A stretch of 34,362 nucleotides of DNA from Gammaproteobacteria bacterium (GCA_028281365.1 JANQJZ010000027.1:1-34362), one strand, 5' to 3'. Shown: positions 19,126-28,049, counted from the stretch's first letter. A program made the numbers and translations. The notes: generated from the letters alone by a model not told the origin.

Positions 19126-20606
19126 AATTTTTATCTTATATTGAAAAGGCAGGTAATAAATTACCTGATCCTGCCAGCTTGTTTGTGGTTGGAACAGTTA
19201 TCGTATTTATCCTATCAATGATTGTTGCCAATCTTGGTTGGGTAACTATTGATCCTAAAGGCAATACAATCAATGCATTCAATCTGGTATCTTCAGATGG
19301 AATCTGGTGGTTATTATCAACAATGGTTGATAATTTTATTCGTTTTCCGCCATTGGGAATTGTTTTGGTAGGAATGTTGGGGATTGGCTTAGCTGAAAAA
19401 ACAGGTTTCATTCCTGCTTTACTACAATACGCTATTACGCATGTTCATCTAAAATTATTAACACCCGCAACAATGCTGTTAGGTATACTTTCGTCAATCG
19501 CACTTGATGCCGGCTATGTCGTATTAATTCCTATAGCTGCTGCTCTTTATATTGCGGCTGGTCGTTCACCATTAACAGGCATCGCTGTATCTTTTGCCGG
19601 AGTTTCTGCCGGATTCAGCGCAAACTTTTTTATTACTGCACTTGATCCTTTATTAGCCGGTTTCACTCAATCAGGAGCACAAATTATTGATAGCAGTTAT
19701 CAGGTCGCTGTTACCGGTAATTGGTGGTTTATGATAGTTTCAACAATTATATTGACACTCGTTGGCTGGCTTATTACGGATCGATTTGTTGAACCATCGA
19801 TTCAAGGTGTTGCCAATCAGAACCTTAAGAGTGATTTTACTCAACTGGAAAATAAAGAGTTACGTGCACTAAAGTATTCTGTCTTATCAGTCATACTATT
19901 GCTGGTTCTTTATTTAATTGCAATAACATATAGTGGTGGACCATTATTCGGAATCGGGAAGAGATTCGATCGCTGGATTGAAGTCACTGTACCATTATTG
20001 TTTATTAGTTTTTTTATCCCTGGAATAATCTATGGCATTCTAGTTGATAACATAAAGTCCGATCGTGATATTGCCGGTATTCTTGGTGATGTTATGAGTC
20101 GTTTGGGACCCTATATTGTGTTGGCTTTTTTCGCAGCACAATTTATTGCAGCATTTAACCAATCCGGTCTTGGACAAATGTTGGCAATTGCAGGTGGACA
20201 ATTTCTTCGTGATCTTATGGTGCCGGAGGCAACATTATTAAGTTGTTTTATATTAATGGTTGTTATGATTAACCTTATAATAGGTTCTGCTTCGGCCAAA
20301 TATGCTTTTTTTGCTCCTGTTTTTGTACCGATGTTGATGCAAATTGGTATCAGCCCGGAATTAACACAAGCTGCATACCGGGTTGGTGATTCAGTAAGTA
20401 ATGTTATCACTCCTATGAATCCCTACATGATTATTATCATAATGGAAGTAAGAAAATATGTGCATGGTTCAGGACTCGGTACAGTTGTTGCAATGATGTT
20501 ACCTTATACGATTGGTTTTTTAATTATCTGGTTATTATTACTAATTATCTGGGTTCAGACAGGCTTGCCTTTGGGACCGGGCGGAGAATTGGTTTATGGA
20601 ATATAA
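19122..20606 (+). CDS. abgT: AbgT family transporter
   Basis: This 494-aa membrane protein has the family opening YIEKAGNKLPDPASLF, followed by about nine to eleven hydrophobic segments including two re-entrant-like stretches, GSASAKYAFFAPVFVPM and RVGDSVSNVITPMNPYMIIIIMEVRKY. AbgT proteins take up p-aminobenzoyl-glutamate in E. coli, while MtrF and YdaH export sulfonamide-type antimetabolites using the proton gradient. No folate hydrolase (abgA/abgB) is adjacent, so an efflux role is as likely as uptake. It overlaps the hydrolase gene by 4 nt. The family is secure; the symbol is by family. Confidence 0.9.
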   Translation: MKFLSYIEKAGNKLPDPASLFVVGTVIVFILSMIVANLGWVTIDPKGNTINAFNLVSSDGIWWLLSTMVDNFIRFPPLGIVLVGMLGIGLAEKTGFIPALLQYAITHVHLKLLTPATMLLGILSSIALDAGYVVLIPIAAALYIAAGRSPLTGIAVSFAGVSAGFSANFFITALDPLLAGFTQSGAQIIDSSYQVAVTGNWWFMIVSTIILTLVGWLITDRFVEPSIQGVANQNLKSDFTQLENKELRALKYSVLSVILLLVLYLIAITYSGGPLFGIGKRFDRWIEVTVPLLFISFFIPGIIYGILVDNIKSDRDIAGILGDVMSRLGPYIVLAFFAAQFIAAFNQSGLGQMLAIAGGQFLRDLMVPEATLLSCFILMVVMINLIIGSASAKYAFFAPVFVPMLMQIGISPELTQAAYRVGDSVSNVITPMNPYMIIIIMEVRKYVHGSGLGTVVAMMLPYTIGFLIIWLLLLIIWVQTGLPLGPGGELVYGI

Positions 20607-20611
20607 ATAGA

Positions 20612-20643
20612 GGCGGTATTTATGATATTATGCGCCGTTTTTT
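20612..20643 (+). terminator. Weak terminator-like hairpin after the AbgT gene
   Basis: GGCG (20612-20615) can pair with CGCC (20633-20636) across a 17-nt loop, followed by a T run (20638-20643). The stem is short, so this may only be a partial terminator. Confidence 0.3.
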
Positions 20644-20681
20644 GGAACAATACTCTTCCAAGGTAATCTAAACTACTGACA

Positions 20682-21020
20682 ATGCCTGATAAACAAATTT
20701 ATAAAATTATCTTTCATAACCAGGGCAAGATTTATGAGATCTATGCCAAAAATGTCCATCATAGTGCGATGTTCGGCTTTATTGAGGTTGAAAAACTGCT
20801 TTTTGGTGAGCGCACATCTGTTGTAGTTGATCCTACAGAGGAAAATCTTAAATCTGAATTTGATGGTGTTGATAGAACATATATCCCCATGCATTCCATC
20901 ATTCGTATAGATGAAGTACAAAAAGAAGGCACCGCGAAAATCACCGAAAGCAGCGAAAAAGGTGAAAATATTATGCCCTTCCCTGTTTATACAAAATCAG
21001 GAAGCACACCTGAATCCTGA
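20682..21020 (+). CDS. DUF1820 family protein
   Basis: This 112-aa soluble protein matches DUF1820, a small family of gammaproteobacteria: KQIYKIIFHNQGKIYEIYAKNV, then GFIEVEKLLFGE, VVDPTEENLKSEFDGV and TYIPMHSIIRIDEV. The fold suggests a ligand- or RNA-binding beta barrel with a disordered Ser/Glu-rich tail, but no function is established. It stands alone between abgT and an exported protein gene. Confidence 0.85.
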   Translation: MPDKQIYKIIFHNQGKIYEIYAKNVHHSAMFGFIEVEKLLFGERTSVVVDPTEENLKSEFDGVDRTYIPMHSIIRIDEVQKEGTAKITESSEKGENIMPFPVYTKSGSTPES

Positions 21021-21087
21021 AATTAATCATTTTAAAATAAACAAATAATTGCCATTTAAATTAAATAAGGAGTTCCATAATTGAATT

Positions 21088-21666
21088 ATGAAATTCTGGT
21101 TTTGTTTAGAATTAATATTATTAGGTTTTGTTACTAATATTACCTATGCTGCGACCTTATCTAATGTCAACGTAGAAAAACAGGGTGAGAAATATATTTT
21201 ACATGTACAAGCCCGGGTTTTTGCAGAGGCTGAAATAGTAAAAGATATAATCACTGATTTTAGTAACCTTCCGTCAATAAATCCCTATCTTAAAAAAAGT
21301 CAGATAATTAACAGGGATGGCAAATCTACTACTGTTAATATGTTAACAGAAGCCTGTGTATTAATAATTTGTTATAAAATTAATGATACCCAGTCATTCA
21401 GGTTCCTGAATAATGAAACTTTATTTAGTAATACAATACCCAATATGAGTGATTTTAAATACGGCTGGTATAGATGGATAATAAGAAAAAATGACTCTTT
21501 CCCTGAAAAAACAATAACCGAAATTACTCTGGACAGTGAAGTTATTCCTGATTTTTTTATTCTTCCAATAATCGGGACATATCATTTAAAGAAGAAGATT
21601 CTTGATATAGCAGAGATAACAATCAAAAATCTTGAAATTACGGCACAAAAAAAAGCAGTTAACTAA
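21088..21666 (+). CDS. Exported SRPBCC-like (polyketide cyclase/START fold) protein
   Basis: The product (192 aa) has a signal peptide ending ITYA/ATL (about residue 22). The mature part starts with a beta strand and then ITDFSNLPSINPYLKKSQIINRDG, which resembles the first helix and strand of SRPBCC/Bet v 1-type lipid-binding domains; the C-terminal long helix (KKKILDIAEITIKNLE) fits that fold. Two cysteines lie in ACVLIICYK. AAGGAG is 15 nt before the ATG, slightly far. A periplasmic hydrophobic-ligand carrier is a reasonable guess; no pathway partner is visible. The stop codon overlaps the stop of the convergent HDAC-like gene. Confidence 0.7.
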   Translation: MKFWFCLELILLGFVTNITYAATLSNVNVEKQGEKYILHVQARVFAEAEIVKDIITDFSNLPSINPYLKKSQIINRDGKSTTVNMLTEACVLIICYKINDTQSFRFLNNETLFSNTIPNMSDFKYGWYRWIIRKNDSFPEKTITEITLDSEVIPDFFILPIIGTYHLKKKILDIAEITIKNLEITAQKKAVN

Positions 21667-22664
21667 TCACCAAGTAATGTCCTTACATGTGCTACTACTG
21701 CCCGGGCATTGCCGGAAAGGTTATATCCCCCTTCAAGAATTGAAACTAATTTACCATTACAATGTTGCCTGGCAATCTGCATGACGATCCTGGTCAATTC
21801 TATAAATCCATTATCGGTAATATTAAAACAACCCAGCAGATCATCCTTACGACTATCAAACCCGGCAGAAACAAGGACCATGTCAGGTTTAAAACTATCT
21901 GCTACAGGTAATAACTCTTTATTAAAAACATCAATTATTTTTTCGTCGGTAGTTCCGCATGGTAAATGAATATTAATATTATATCCTTCTCCTGCTCCAC
22001 TGCCTTTCCTGTCGGGATGACCCGTGCCGGGATAAGCATAAAAATCATGCGTAGAAAAAAACAAAACACTGGGATCATCATAAAACATTACTTCGGTTGC
22101 ATTGCCGTGATGGTAATCCCAGTCAATGATAAGTATCTTTTTTAGTCCATATCTTTTTTGCGCATATTTTGCTGCTATTGCTATATTATTGAAATAACAG
22201 AAACCTTCTTCCTTGCCTGTATTCAAAGCATGATGTCCGGGTGGTCTTGTTGCACAAAAAGCATTATCAATCTTATTCTCGTTAATTAAATCTACTGCAG
22301 ATAGACAAGCGCCTACTCCAGAGGTGGCGACACGATAGGCAATTGGATTATGTCGTTTAATAGAAACAATATGATTATCAGTATGGACCGAATTAAGCCA
22401 TGCTTCAGTATCCTGTTTTATCTGTAATGAGACAATTTTCTCTACCAGACCGGAATCAGCCATTGCAGTTTGAATATACCTGAACCTTTCCGGACTCTCC
22501 GGGTGACCTGCATCGATATGGTGTTGTAAAAAAACAGGATCATCGATAAACCCGGTCATGTTTTTACTGCTATTCGTATTTGTTTTGTCTGCAGCAAAAA
22601 TACGTGTCTGGTAAGACAGCAACATTGATGATAAAACGCCTGAAATAAAGGTTCTGCGGTTCAT
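21663..22664 (-). CDS. Histone deacetylase-like amidohydrolase with Tat-type signal
   Basis: The product (333 aa) has an N-terminus MNRRTFISGVLSSML, a twin-arginine-type signal with a hydrophobic core and possible cleavage near FAA/DK. The enzyme domain is a class I/II HDAC-like fold: PPGHH (141-145), zinc ligands D183 and H185 in DWDYHHGNAT, third ligand D270 in SAGFD, and the catalytic Tyr Y314 in LEGGYN. All active-site residues are present, so it should deacetylate an acyl-lysine, acetylpolyamine or similar amide. Export of a folded zinc enzyme by Tat is consistent with the signal. Relatives such as HDAH and acetylpolyamine amidohydrolase are usually cytosolic. It stands alone on the minus strand. 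Confidence 0.88.
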   Translation of the reverse strand: MNRRTFISGVLSSMLLSYQTRIFAADKTNTNSSKNMTGFIDDPVFLQHHIDAGHPESPERFRYIQTAMADSGLVEKIVSLQIKQDTEAWLNSVHTDNHIVSIKRHNPIAYRVATSGVGACLSAVDLINENKIDNAFCATRPPGHHALNTGKEEGFCYFNNIAIAAKYAQKRYGLKKILIIDWDYHHGNATEVMFYDDPSVLFFSTHDFYAYPGTGHPDRKGSGAGEGYNINIHLPCGTTDEKIIDVFNKELLPVADSFKPDMVLVSAGFDSRKDDLLGCFNITDNGFIELTRIVMQIARQHCNGKLVSILEGGYNLSGNARAVVAHVRTLLGD

Positions 22665-22728
22665 TTTTTCATGTAATACTGTTATTTTTGATAGTTATGT
22701 CAATTATAAGTATAAAGTTTTGTTCGAT

Positions 22729-23229
22729 ATGATTTTAGTGCGAAAGCTGGTTTTAATACTATTGTTTTGTCCGCTGACCGTTTTGGCTGAATGGAAAGTT
22801 ATCACTCATACAGATACTAATAGTCAAACTGAAACCCAGGTCGCGTATACAAAGAATGATGAGGGATACAGCCTGGAAATATATAAGGACAGTGTTGGCG
22901 CTGTCCGTTCACGTTTTAGCCTCAATGCCGCATTAGACATGTTCGCAAAGCGTAGCTGCCCAACTTATCAGGTCGATACCAGATTGCTTGATAATCGTTC
23001 AATAAATGATGCGCCTTGTTTAACAGATTTCACCTGGAGTGAATTTGTTCTAGGTTATATTGTGGATAACCAGGTTACTTCCGGACGGCTTAATGCTCTG
23101 ATGAATGGCAGCAATATCACGTTCCGTTTTATGCTGGAAAATGGTGAATACCGTGAGACATCATTTTCTCTTGCAGGGTCAAAGCGTGCGACCTTAAATG
23201 TCATAGGGAATATAACAATCATTCCCTGA
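22729..23229 (+). CDS. Exported protein of unknown function
   Basis: The product is 166 aa from ATG 22729. The frame begins at TTG 22720 and a GTG at 22738 is also possible; none has a clear ribosome site. The N-terminus MILVRKLVLILLFCPLTVLA is a signal peptide cleaved before EWKV. The mature protein is rich in beta strands (SLEIYKD, VRSRFSLN) with two cysteines in RSCPTYQ and APCLTDF that could pair. I recognise no family. It ends 18 nt before the FemAB-like gene and may be in one unit with it, aat, bpt and infA. Confidence 0.65.
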   Translation: MILVRKLVLILLFCPLTVLAEWKVITHTDTNSQTETQVAYTKNDEGYSLEIYKDSVGAVRSRFSLNAALDMFAKRSCPTYQVDTRLLDNRSINDAPCLTDFTWSEFVLGYIVDNQVTSGRLNALMNGSNITFRFMLENGEYRETSFSLAGSKRATLNVIGNITIIP

Positions 23230-23247
23230 CTTATTAGTAATTATTTA

Positions 23248-24414
23248 ATGTCAACTTGTCGTATTGTTACAGATCTAAAAACAATACAAGCTGAACAATG
23301 GCAAGAACTTGAATATGATAACAACCCTTTTCTTTCCTACCCTTTTTTGTCAGGACTTGAAGAATACAAGTGTCTCTATAGTCAATATTGGCAACCCCGG
23401 CATCTTGTTATTGAAGATGGATCAACGCTATTAGGCATCTTACCGTTATACCTGAAACATGATTCCTATGGGGAATTTGTTTTTGATTGGTCCTGGGCAG
23501 ATGCCTATCAACAGGCAGGCAGAAATTATTATCCAAAACTGGTCTCGGCTATTCCATTTACTCCCGTCTCCGGACATCGTTTGCTAATAAACAGAAATCA
23601 CGATGCAAGACTTATTAAGAATGAATTAACTTTGGCAGCAATTTCATTGATGGAAGATAATAAACTATCGTCACTACACTTTCTTTTTCCGAATGAACAA
23701 GACGTAGAAATATTAAAGGAAAACCAGGGCCTGAAAAGAACTACCTGTCAATACCACTGGTTTAATAAAAGTTATCGGGACTTCCAGGATTTTACGGATT
23801 CTTTAACGTCAAAGAAAAGAAAGGCGATATTAGCTGAAAGACGAAAAGTAGAAAATGCCGGAATCGAGATAGAACGGCTAAATGGCAATGATGTTCTTCC
23901 TGCGCAATGGGAAATTTTTTACGAATTTTACTGTTCTACTTTCCAGAAAAAATGGGGAGAACCCAGATTGACCCTGGATTTTTTTATGTCGATAGGTGAA
24001 AAACTATCCGACCAGGTATTATTAATACTGGCAAAGGAACATAGCGAATATATCGCAGGTGCCTTCGCAATGAGTGACAATACTACTTTGTACGGCCGTC
24101 ATTGGGGATGCAAACGATACGTGCCTTTTTTACATTTTGAGCTATGCTACTATCAAACGATTGAATATACGATTCAATCGGGTTTGAAAAAACTCGACGC
24201 AGGTGTGCAGGGAGAGCATAAACTTGCCCGTGGATTCCATCCGGTTGCAATGTCGTCATTGCACTGGATTAGAGATGCAGATTTTCGAGTAGCTATAGAA
24301 GATTATCTGAATAGAGAAACCAGGCTTATGGGTGAACATTTAGAGAATTTAAAATTACATTTACCGTTTAAAACAAGTTATGACAACCAGCAATTACGAA
24401 CAAAGCAGCAATAA
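23248..24414 (+). CDS. FemAB-like acyltransferase (GNAT-fold, PF04339 type)
   Basis: The product (388 aa) matches the COG3146 family: N-terminal NPFLSYPFLSGLE, DGSTLLGILPLYLKHDSYGEFVFDW, and the middle SLTSKKRKAILAERRKV followed by GIEIERL. The C-terminal FHPVAMSSLHWI is also typical. The fold is predicted to be two GNAT-like domains, as in FemX/FemA, which transfer aminoacyl groups from tRNA to peptidoglycan precursors. No reaction has been established for this branch. Its end overlaps aat by 35 nt, which ties it to Aat and Bpt, both of which use aminoacyl-tRNA with a GNAT-like fold. Confidence 0.85.
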   Translation: MSTCRIVTDLKTIQAEQWQELEYDNNPFLSYPFLSGLEEYKCLYSQYWQPRHLVIEDGSTLLGILPLYLKHDSYGEFVFDWSWADAYQQAGRNYYPKLVSAIPFTPVSGHRLLINRNHDARLIKNELTLAAISLMEDNKLSSLHFLFPNEQDVEILKENQGLKRTTCQYHWFNKSYRDFQDFTDSLTSKKRKAILAERRKVENAGIEIERLNGNDVLPAQWEIFYEFYCSTFQKKWGEPRLTLDFFMSIGEKLSDQVLLILAKEHSEYIAGAFAMSDNTTLYGRHWGCKRYVPFLHFELCYYQTIEYTIQSGLKKLDAGVQGEHKLARGFHPVAMSSLHWIRDADFRVAIEDYLNRETRLMGEHLENLKLHLPFKTSYDNQQLRTKQQ

Positions 24415-25090
24415 ACTTTATTGGGTAAAGGATAATATTCTGGCTGTTGGCTTTCCCGAAATAGAAAAGGCATTGCGTGATCCTGACGGGTTGCTGGCAA
24501 TTGGTGGTGATCTAAGTGAGGAACGTCTTTTAGAAGCTTATCAAGCAGGCATTTTCCCCTGGTACAATGAGGGTCAACCTATCTTGTGGTGGTCACCGGA
24601 TCCCAGGTGTGTGCTGGTTCCTGACGAAATTAAAATCTCACGAAGTCTGGCTAAAAAAATACGTAAAAAACAATTCAAGGTTACTTTTAATACAGCATTT
24701 AGTAACGTGCTTGAAAGCTGTTCATCAGCGCGTAGCGGAATTAACGATACGTGGATTACAAATGAGATTAAACTTGCCTATGTAAATCTATTTAATACAG
24801 GTTATGCACATTCTGTTGAATGTTGGTATGATGGGAATTTGGTTGGTGGTTTGTATGGTTTGGCTTTAGGTAAAGTTTTTTTTGGTGAATCCATGTTTTA
24901 TCGTGAAACTGATGCATCTAAAATTGCACTTGTATCCCTTGCAAAAAAACTTGAAGAAAAAAAATTCAGATTAATTGATTGCCAGGTTCATTCCAGACAT
25001 CTTCAATCACTCGGGGCAAAACCTGTCCATAGAAAATTATTTATTCATATACTGCAAAATTTTTGTTCTGTTGAGAAAACAGTTTTCTAG
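24380..25090 (+). CDS. aat: Leucyl/phenylalanyl-tRNA-protein transferase
   Basis: The product (236 aa) transfers Leu or Phe from tRNA to proteins with N-terminal Arg or Lys, marking them for ClpS-ClpAP. The family signature is plain: DPDGLLAIGGDLSEERLLEAYQAGIFPWYNEGQPILWWSPDPRCVL with the conserved WWSPDPR, then SGINDTWITNE, HSVECWYDGNLVGGLYGLALGKVFFGESMF, and LIDCQVHSRHLQSLGA. It begins inside the FemAB-like gene and is followed 9 nt later by bpt. In E. coli it lies next to cydDC and infA. Confidence 0.96.
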   Translation: MTTSNYEQSSNKLYWVKDNILAVGFPEIEKALRDPDGLLAIGGDLSEERLLEAYQAGIFPWYNEGQPILWWSPDPRCVLVPDEIKISRSLAKKIRKKQFKVTFNTAFSNVLESCSSARSGINDTWITNEIKLAYVNLFNTGYAHSVECWYDGNLVGGLYGLALGKVFFGESMFYRETDASKIALVSLAKKLEEKKFRLIDCQVHSRHLQSLGAKPVHRKLFIHILQNFCSVEKTVF

Positions 25091-25099
25091 TTAGCCAGC

Positions 25100-25822
25100 A
25101 TGGATAGTCAATCCCAAAAACTGCGATTTTTTATTACACCACCACATAAATGTAATTATATCGAAAATCGTGAAGCTACCAGCCTGTTTGCTGATCCAAT
25201 CTTTCCAAAAGACAAATCATTATATTCTGCTCTGGTAGTTAATGGATTCAGGCGTAGTGGTGAGCATCTATACAGACCATATTGTTCTTCATGTTCTGAA
25301 TGTGTGCCGGTAAGGATACCTGTACACAAATTTACGCTTAATCGAAATCAAAAAAGAACTTGGAATAAAAATCAGGATTTAACTGTTATTGAAAAAGAAG
25401 CAAATTTTTATGTCGAGCATTTCGAACTTTATGAAAAATATTTATCCAGACGCCATCCGGATGGTGGTATGGATAACCCAACAAAAGAAGCCTATAAAAG
25501 TTTTCTTTGGGCATCATGGTCAGACACACGATTATTTGAATTCAGGTTAGAAGATAAGCTGGTCGCTGTAGCAGTTATTGATCGGTTGAATCATGCCCTG
25601 TCGGCAGTATATACATTTTTTGATCCGGACCTTAATAAGCGAAGCCTGGGAAAATTTGTAATATTATATTTAATAAATTTAGCAAAACAGCAAAATTGTA
25701 TCTGGCTTTATCTTGGTTACTGGATATCCGGATGTAGCAAAATGAATTACAAGATTGAATATCAACCAATCGAGTGTTTTATTAATGATGAGTGGAAAAA
25801 ATTTGTTAACACCCCGCCTTAA
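25100..25822 (+). CDS. bpt: Aspartate/glutamate leucyltransferase
   Basis: The product (240 aa) is the Bpt/Ate-type transferase that adds Leu from tRNA to N-terminal Asp or Glu. Visible are the N-terminal TPPHKCNYIENREATSLFADP, the Cys-rich RPYCSSCSECVPVRIPV, SRRHPDGGMD, and the C-terminal YWISGCSKMNYK. It lies 9 nt after aat, so both N-degron transferases are made together. The gene is often labelled arginyltransferase; the bacterial enzyme is leucyl-specific. Confidence 0.94.
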   Translation: MDSQSQKLRFFITPPHKCNYIENREATSLFADPIFPKDKSLYSALVVNGFRRSGEHLYRPYCSSCSECVPVRIPVHKFTLNRNQKRTWNKNQDLTVIEKEANFYVEHFELYEKYLSRRHPDGGMDNPTKEAYKSFLWASWSDTRLFEFRLEDKLVAVAVIDRLNHALSAVYTFFDPDLNKRSLGKFVILYLINLAKQQNCIWLYLGYWISGCSKMNYKIEYQPIECFINDEWKKFVNTPP

Positions 25823-25882
25823 GGCTTTTCAGCTACACAAAATTAGTGCAAAATTCGCAGTTTTTTAACTTACGGGGTTTAT

Positions 25883-26101
25883 ATGGCTAAAGAAGACCAA
25901 ATCGAAATGGAGGGTACTGTTGTAGAAACATTACCAAATACCATGTTCCGCGTTGAACTGGAAAATGGTCACATCATTACAGCGCATATTTCAGGGAAAA
26001 TGCGCAAACATTACATCCGAATTTTAACCGGTGATAAGGTCACTGTTGAAATGACGCCTTATGATCTGAGTAAAGGACGTATCACATACAGGGAGAGATA
26101 G
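25883..26101 (+). CDS. infA: Translation initiation factor IF-1
   Basis: The 72-aa OB-fold protein is full length: [20 protein letters not shown], then [27 protein letters not shown] and [12 protein letters not shown]. It binds the ribosomal A site with IF-2 and IF-3. GGGG lies a few nt before the ATG. It follows aat and bpt as in Pseudomonas, and ends only 5 nt from the convergent kdsB, with no terminator between them. Confidence 0.98.
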   Translation: MAKEDQIEMEGTVVETLPNTMFRVELENGHIITAHISGKMRKHYIRILTGDKVTVEMTPYDLSKGRITYRER

Positions 26102-26106
26102 GACAT

Positions 26107-26838
26107 TCATGCAGTTCTGGCGCGTTCCAGATCATCATTCGTATCAATTCCAATACCTGTTTTTCCCAATGCAATATCCACGTGGATTTTTCCACCATAA
26201 TATAAAACACGTAATTGCTCTAACGCTTCAGATATTTCAATCGGGCAAGGCGGTAACCGGGTAAATTCCTTTAAATAGCCCGCCCGATAGGAATACAAGC
26301 CTATATGTCGATAGACATTCTCCGGGATTTCGTTTGTTCGGCTCGCCGGAACTGGTGAACGGCTGAAATAAAGTGCTGAATTAGTTTTATCAAATACAAC
26401 TTTAACAATATTACTATCTTTATAGTTGTCGTATTCGTCAATCGTTTCACATAAAGTTGCAACCTGCATTTCGGGGTGATGATGTAAATTTTTTGCTACC
26501 TGGTTTAATAATGAGACGGGTAATGCATATTCATCTCCCTGTAAATTGACAATAATCTCATCATCGTCAATATCCTCTTTTTCAATAACTTCAGCCAGGC
26601 GGTCAGTGCCGGATCGATGTTCTGTCGAGGTCATAATAACTTCTGCACCAAATTCCTTTGCAACAACAGAAATTCTTTCATCATCTGTCGCTATATAGAT
26701 TTGTTTTGCATCACTGCTTTTGGCAATCTCATACACGTTTTGTATAAGTGATTTACCCTTGATTTCCAACAGGGGTTTACCCGGCAATCGGGTAGATGCA
26801 TAACGACAGGGAATAATTATTGTGAACGGGACAGTCAC
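26107..26838 (-). CDS. kdsB: 3-deoxy-manno-octulosonate cytidylyltransferase
   Basis: The product (243 aa) activates Kdo as CMP-Kdo for lipopolysaccharide. The CTP-binding start IIIPCRYASTRLPGKPL (8-23), TSTEHRSGTDR and the end KTGIGIDTNDDLERAR are typical. One departure: the usual QGDEP is Q100-G-D-E103-Y104 followed by ALP, so Pro is replaced by Tyr next to the nucleotide and sugar pocket, and FSRSPVPASR has Ala where the family often has Trp or Tyr. It is the last gene of the comEC-exbBD-lpxK-trm112-kdsB run. Confidence 0.95.
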   Translation of the reverse strand: MTVPFTIIIPCRYASTRLPGKPLLEIKGKSLIQNVYEIAKSSDAKQIYIATDDERISVVAKEFGAEVIMTSTEHRSGTDRLAEVIEKEDIDDDEIIVNLQGDEYALPVSLLNQVAKNLHHHPEMQVATLCETIDEYDNYKDSNIVKVVFDKTNSALYFSRSPVPASRTNEIPENVYRHIGLYSYRAGYLKEFTRLPPCPIEISEALEQLRVLYYGGKIHVDIALGKTGIGIDTNDDLERARTA

Positions 26839-26840
26839 AA

Positions 26841-27026
26841 TTACAGCTTTTCAGCTTCTTCTTCGCTTATGCTACGTGCTTCATCTTCCAGCATAACAGG
26901 AATGCCATCTCTAATCGGATATGCAAGCCGTGCAGATTTGGAGATCAGTTCCTGCCTGGCCTTATCATAGATCAAGGGACCTTTGGTCACCGGGCAAACC
27001 AGTATTTCAAGTAATTTCTTATCCAT
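26841..27026 (-). CDS. Trm112 family protein (YcaR-like)
   Basis: This 61-aa protein, [14 protein letters not shown] followed by [17 protein letters not shown], is the bacterial Trm112/UPF0434 family. E. coli YcaR has three zinc-type cysteines; here only the first remains (CPVT), as in Pseudomonas. Archaeal and eukaryotic Trm112 activates methyltransferases, while the bacterial role is unclear. It overlaps lpxK by 8 nt and sits 2 nt from kdsB, so it is fully embedded in the Kdo/lipid A operon. Confidence 0.93.
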   Translation of the reverse strand: MDKKLLEILVCPVTKGPLIYDKARQELISKSARLAYPIRDGIPVMLEDEARSISEEEAEKL

Positions 27027-28014
27027 TCAATATGTCCTTCATTAAAGAATCAAGTCGATATGTAAATGTTTCCGGTAAATTTGCTTTTATGGGCAAATAC
27101 CAATGTTGCACACTGGCAAACGGTACACATTTTACTGCATCTTTTTCGGTCATCACTACCGGTAATTCATCATCAAAATATATATCTTCTTCACGATAAA
27201 CATAATGGTCCGGATATTCATGCATGATAATCTTTATCTTCCGGTTTCGTAAATAGGCGAAGAACCTGTCAGGGTTACCTATACCGGCAATGGCATGTAC
27301 ATTTTTACCACTCCACTCTTCTATTGATAATGTCTGACTGGGTTCCGCTACTGATCTCGGTTCACTATATATATATTCCATTTTAAATTCGTGCCTGCCT
27401 GCAATATTCTTACTGACAACCAGATCAAAGGACCCCAGACGACTGACCGGTTCTCGTAAAGGTCCCGCTGGTAAACAGCGTCCATTTCCAAAACGGCGTT
27501 GACCATCGATAACTGCAATTTCTATATCCCTGTCCAGTGAATAATGCTGTAGTCCATCATCACAGATAATTAAATTACAACTACAATGATCCAACAATTC
27601 TTCAGCAGCTCTTCTTCGTTGAGTAGCGATTGCAACAGGACAACCGGTGTTTTTAGCAATCAATACCGGTTCATCACCGACAACGACAGGGTTGCTGTCC
27701 GCCCTGACCTGTTGAGGTTTTTTTGATGGTTTACCTCCATAGCCACGGCTAATAATGCCAGGCTTGAACCCTTTCTGTTTAAAATATTCAGCCAACCAGA
27801 TGACGAGGGGTGTTTTACCTGTTCCGCCAACGGATATATTACCCACAATAATAACAGGGGCATCGATTTGGTTTACAGCCAATAAACCGGTTTGGTAACA
27901 AATACGCCTTAATAAAACGATTAATGAATATAACCAGGAAAAAGGAAGTAGTAACAAACTGACTATGTGCCTGCTGTACCAGACATCATTAATAAAATCA
28001 TCAGGCAGTTTCAT
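27019..28014 (-). CDS. lpxK: Tetraacyldisaccharide 4'-kinase
   Basis: The product (331 aa) phosphorylates the lipid A disaccharide at the 4' position in the inner membrane. After the N-terminal membrane helix (about 15-37), the P-loop reads [13 protein letters not shown] (59-71); GIISRGYGG and [21 protein letters not shown] are the other LpxK signatures, with the catalytic Asp in the DDGLQH stretch. FPDHY-type and MTEKDAVKC motifs near the C-terminus are present. It lies 35 nt downstream of exbD. There is no msbA next to it as in E. coli; the gene order is the Pseudomonas one. Confidence 0.95.
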   Translation of the reverse strand: MKLPDDFINDVWYSRHIVSLLLLPFSWLYSLIVLLRRICYQTGLLAVNQIDAPVIIVGNISVGGTGKTPLVIWLAEYFKQKGFKPGIISRGYGGKPSKKPQQVRADSNPVVVGDEPVLIAKNTGCPVAIATQRRRAAEELLDHCSCNLIICDDGLQHYSLDRDIEIAVIDGQRRFGNGRCLPAGPLREPVSRLGSFDLVVSKNIAGRHEFKMEYIYSEPRSVAEPSQTLSIEEWSGKNVHAIAGIGNPDRFFAYLRNRKIKIIMHEYPDHYVYREEDIYFDDELPVVMTEKDAVKCVPFASVQHWYLPIKANLPETFTYRLDSLMKDILNG

Positions 28015-28049
28015 TACTTATTTACTTTGCAAAAACAGGTTTTGCAATT

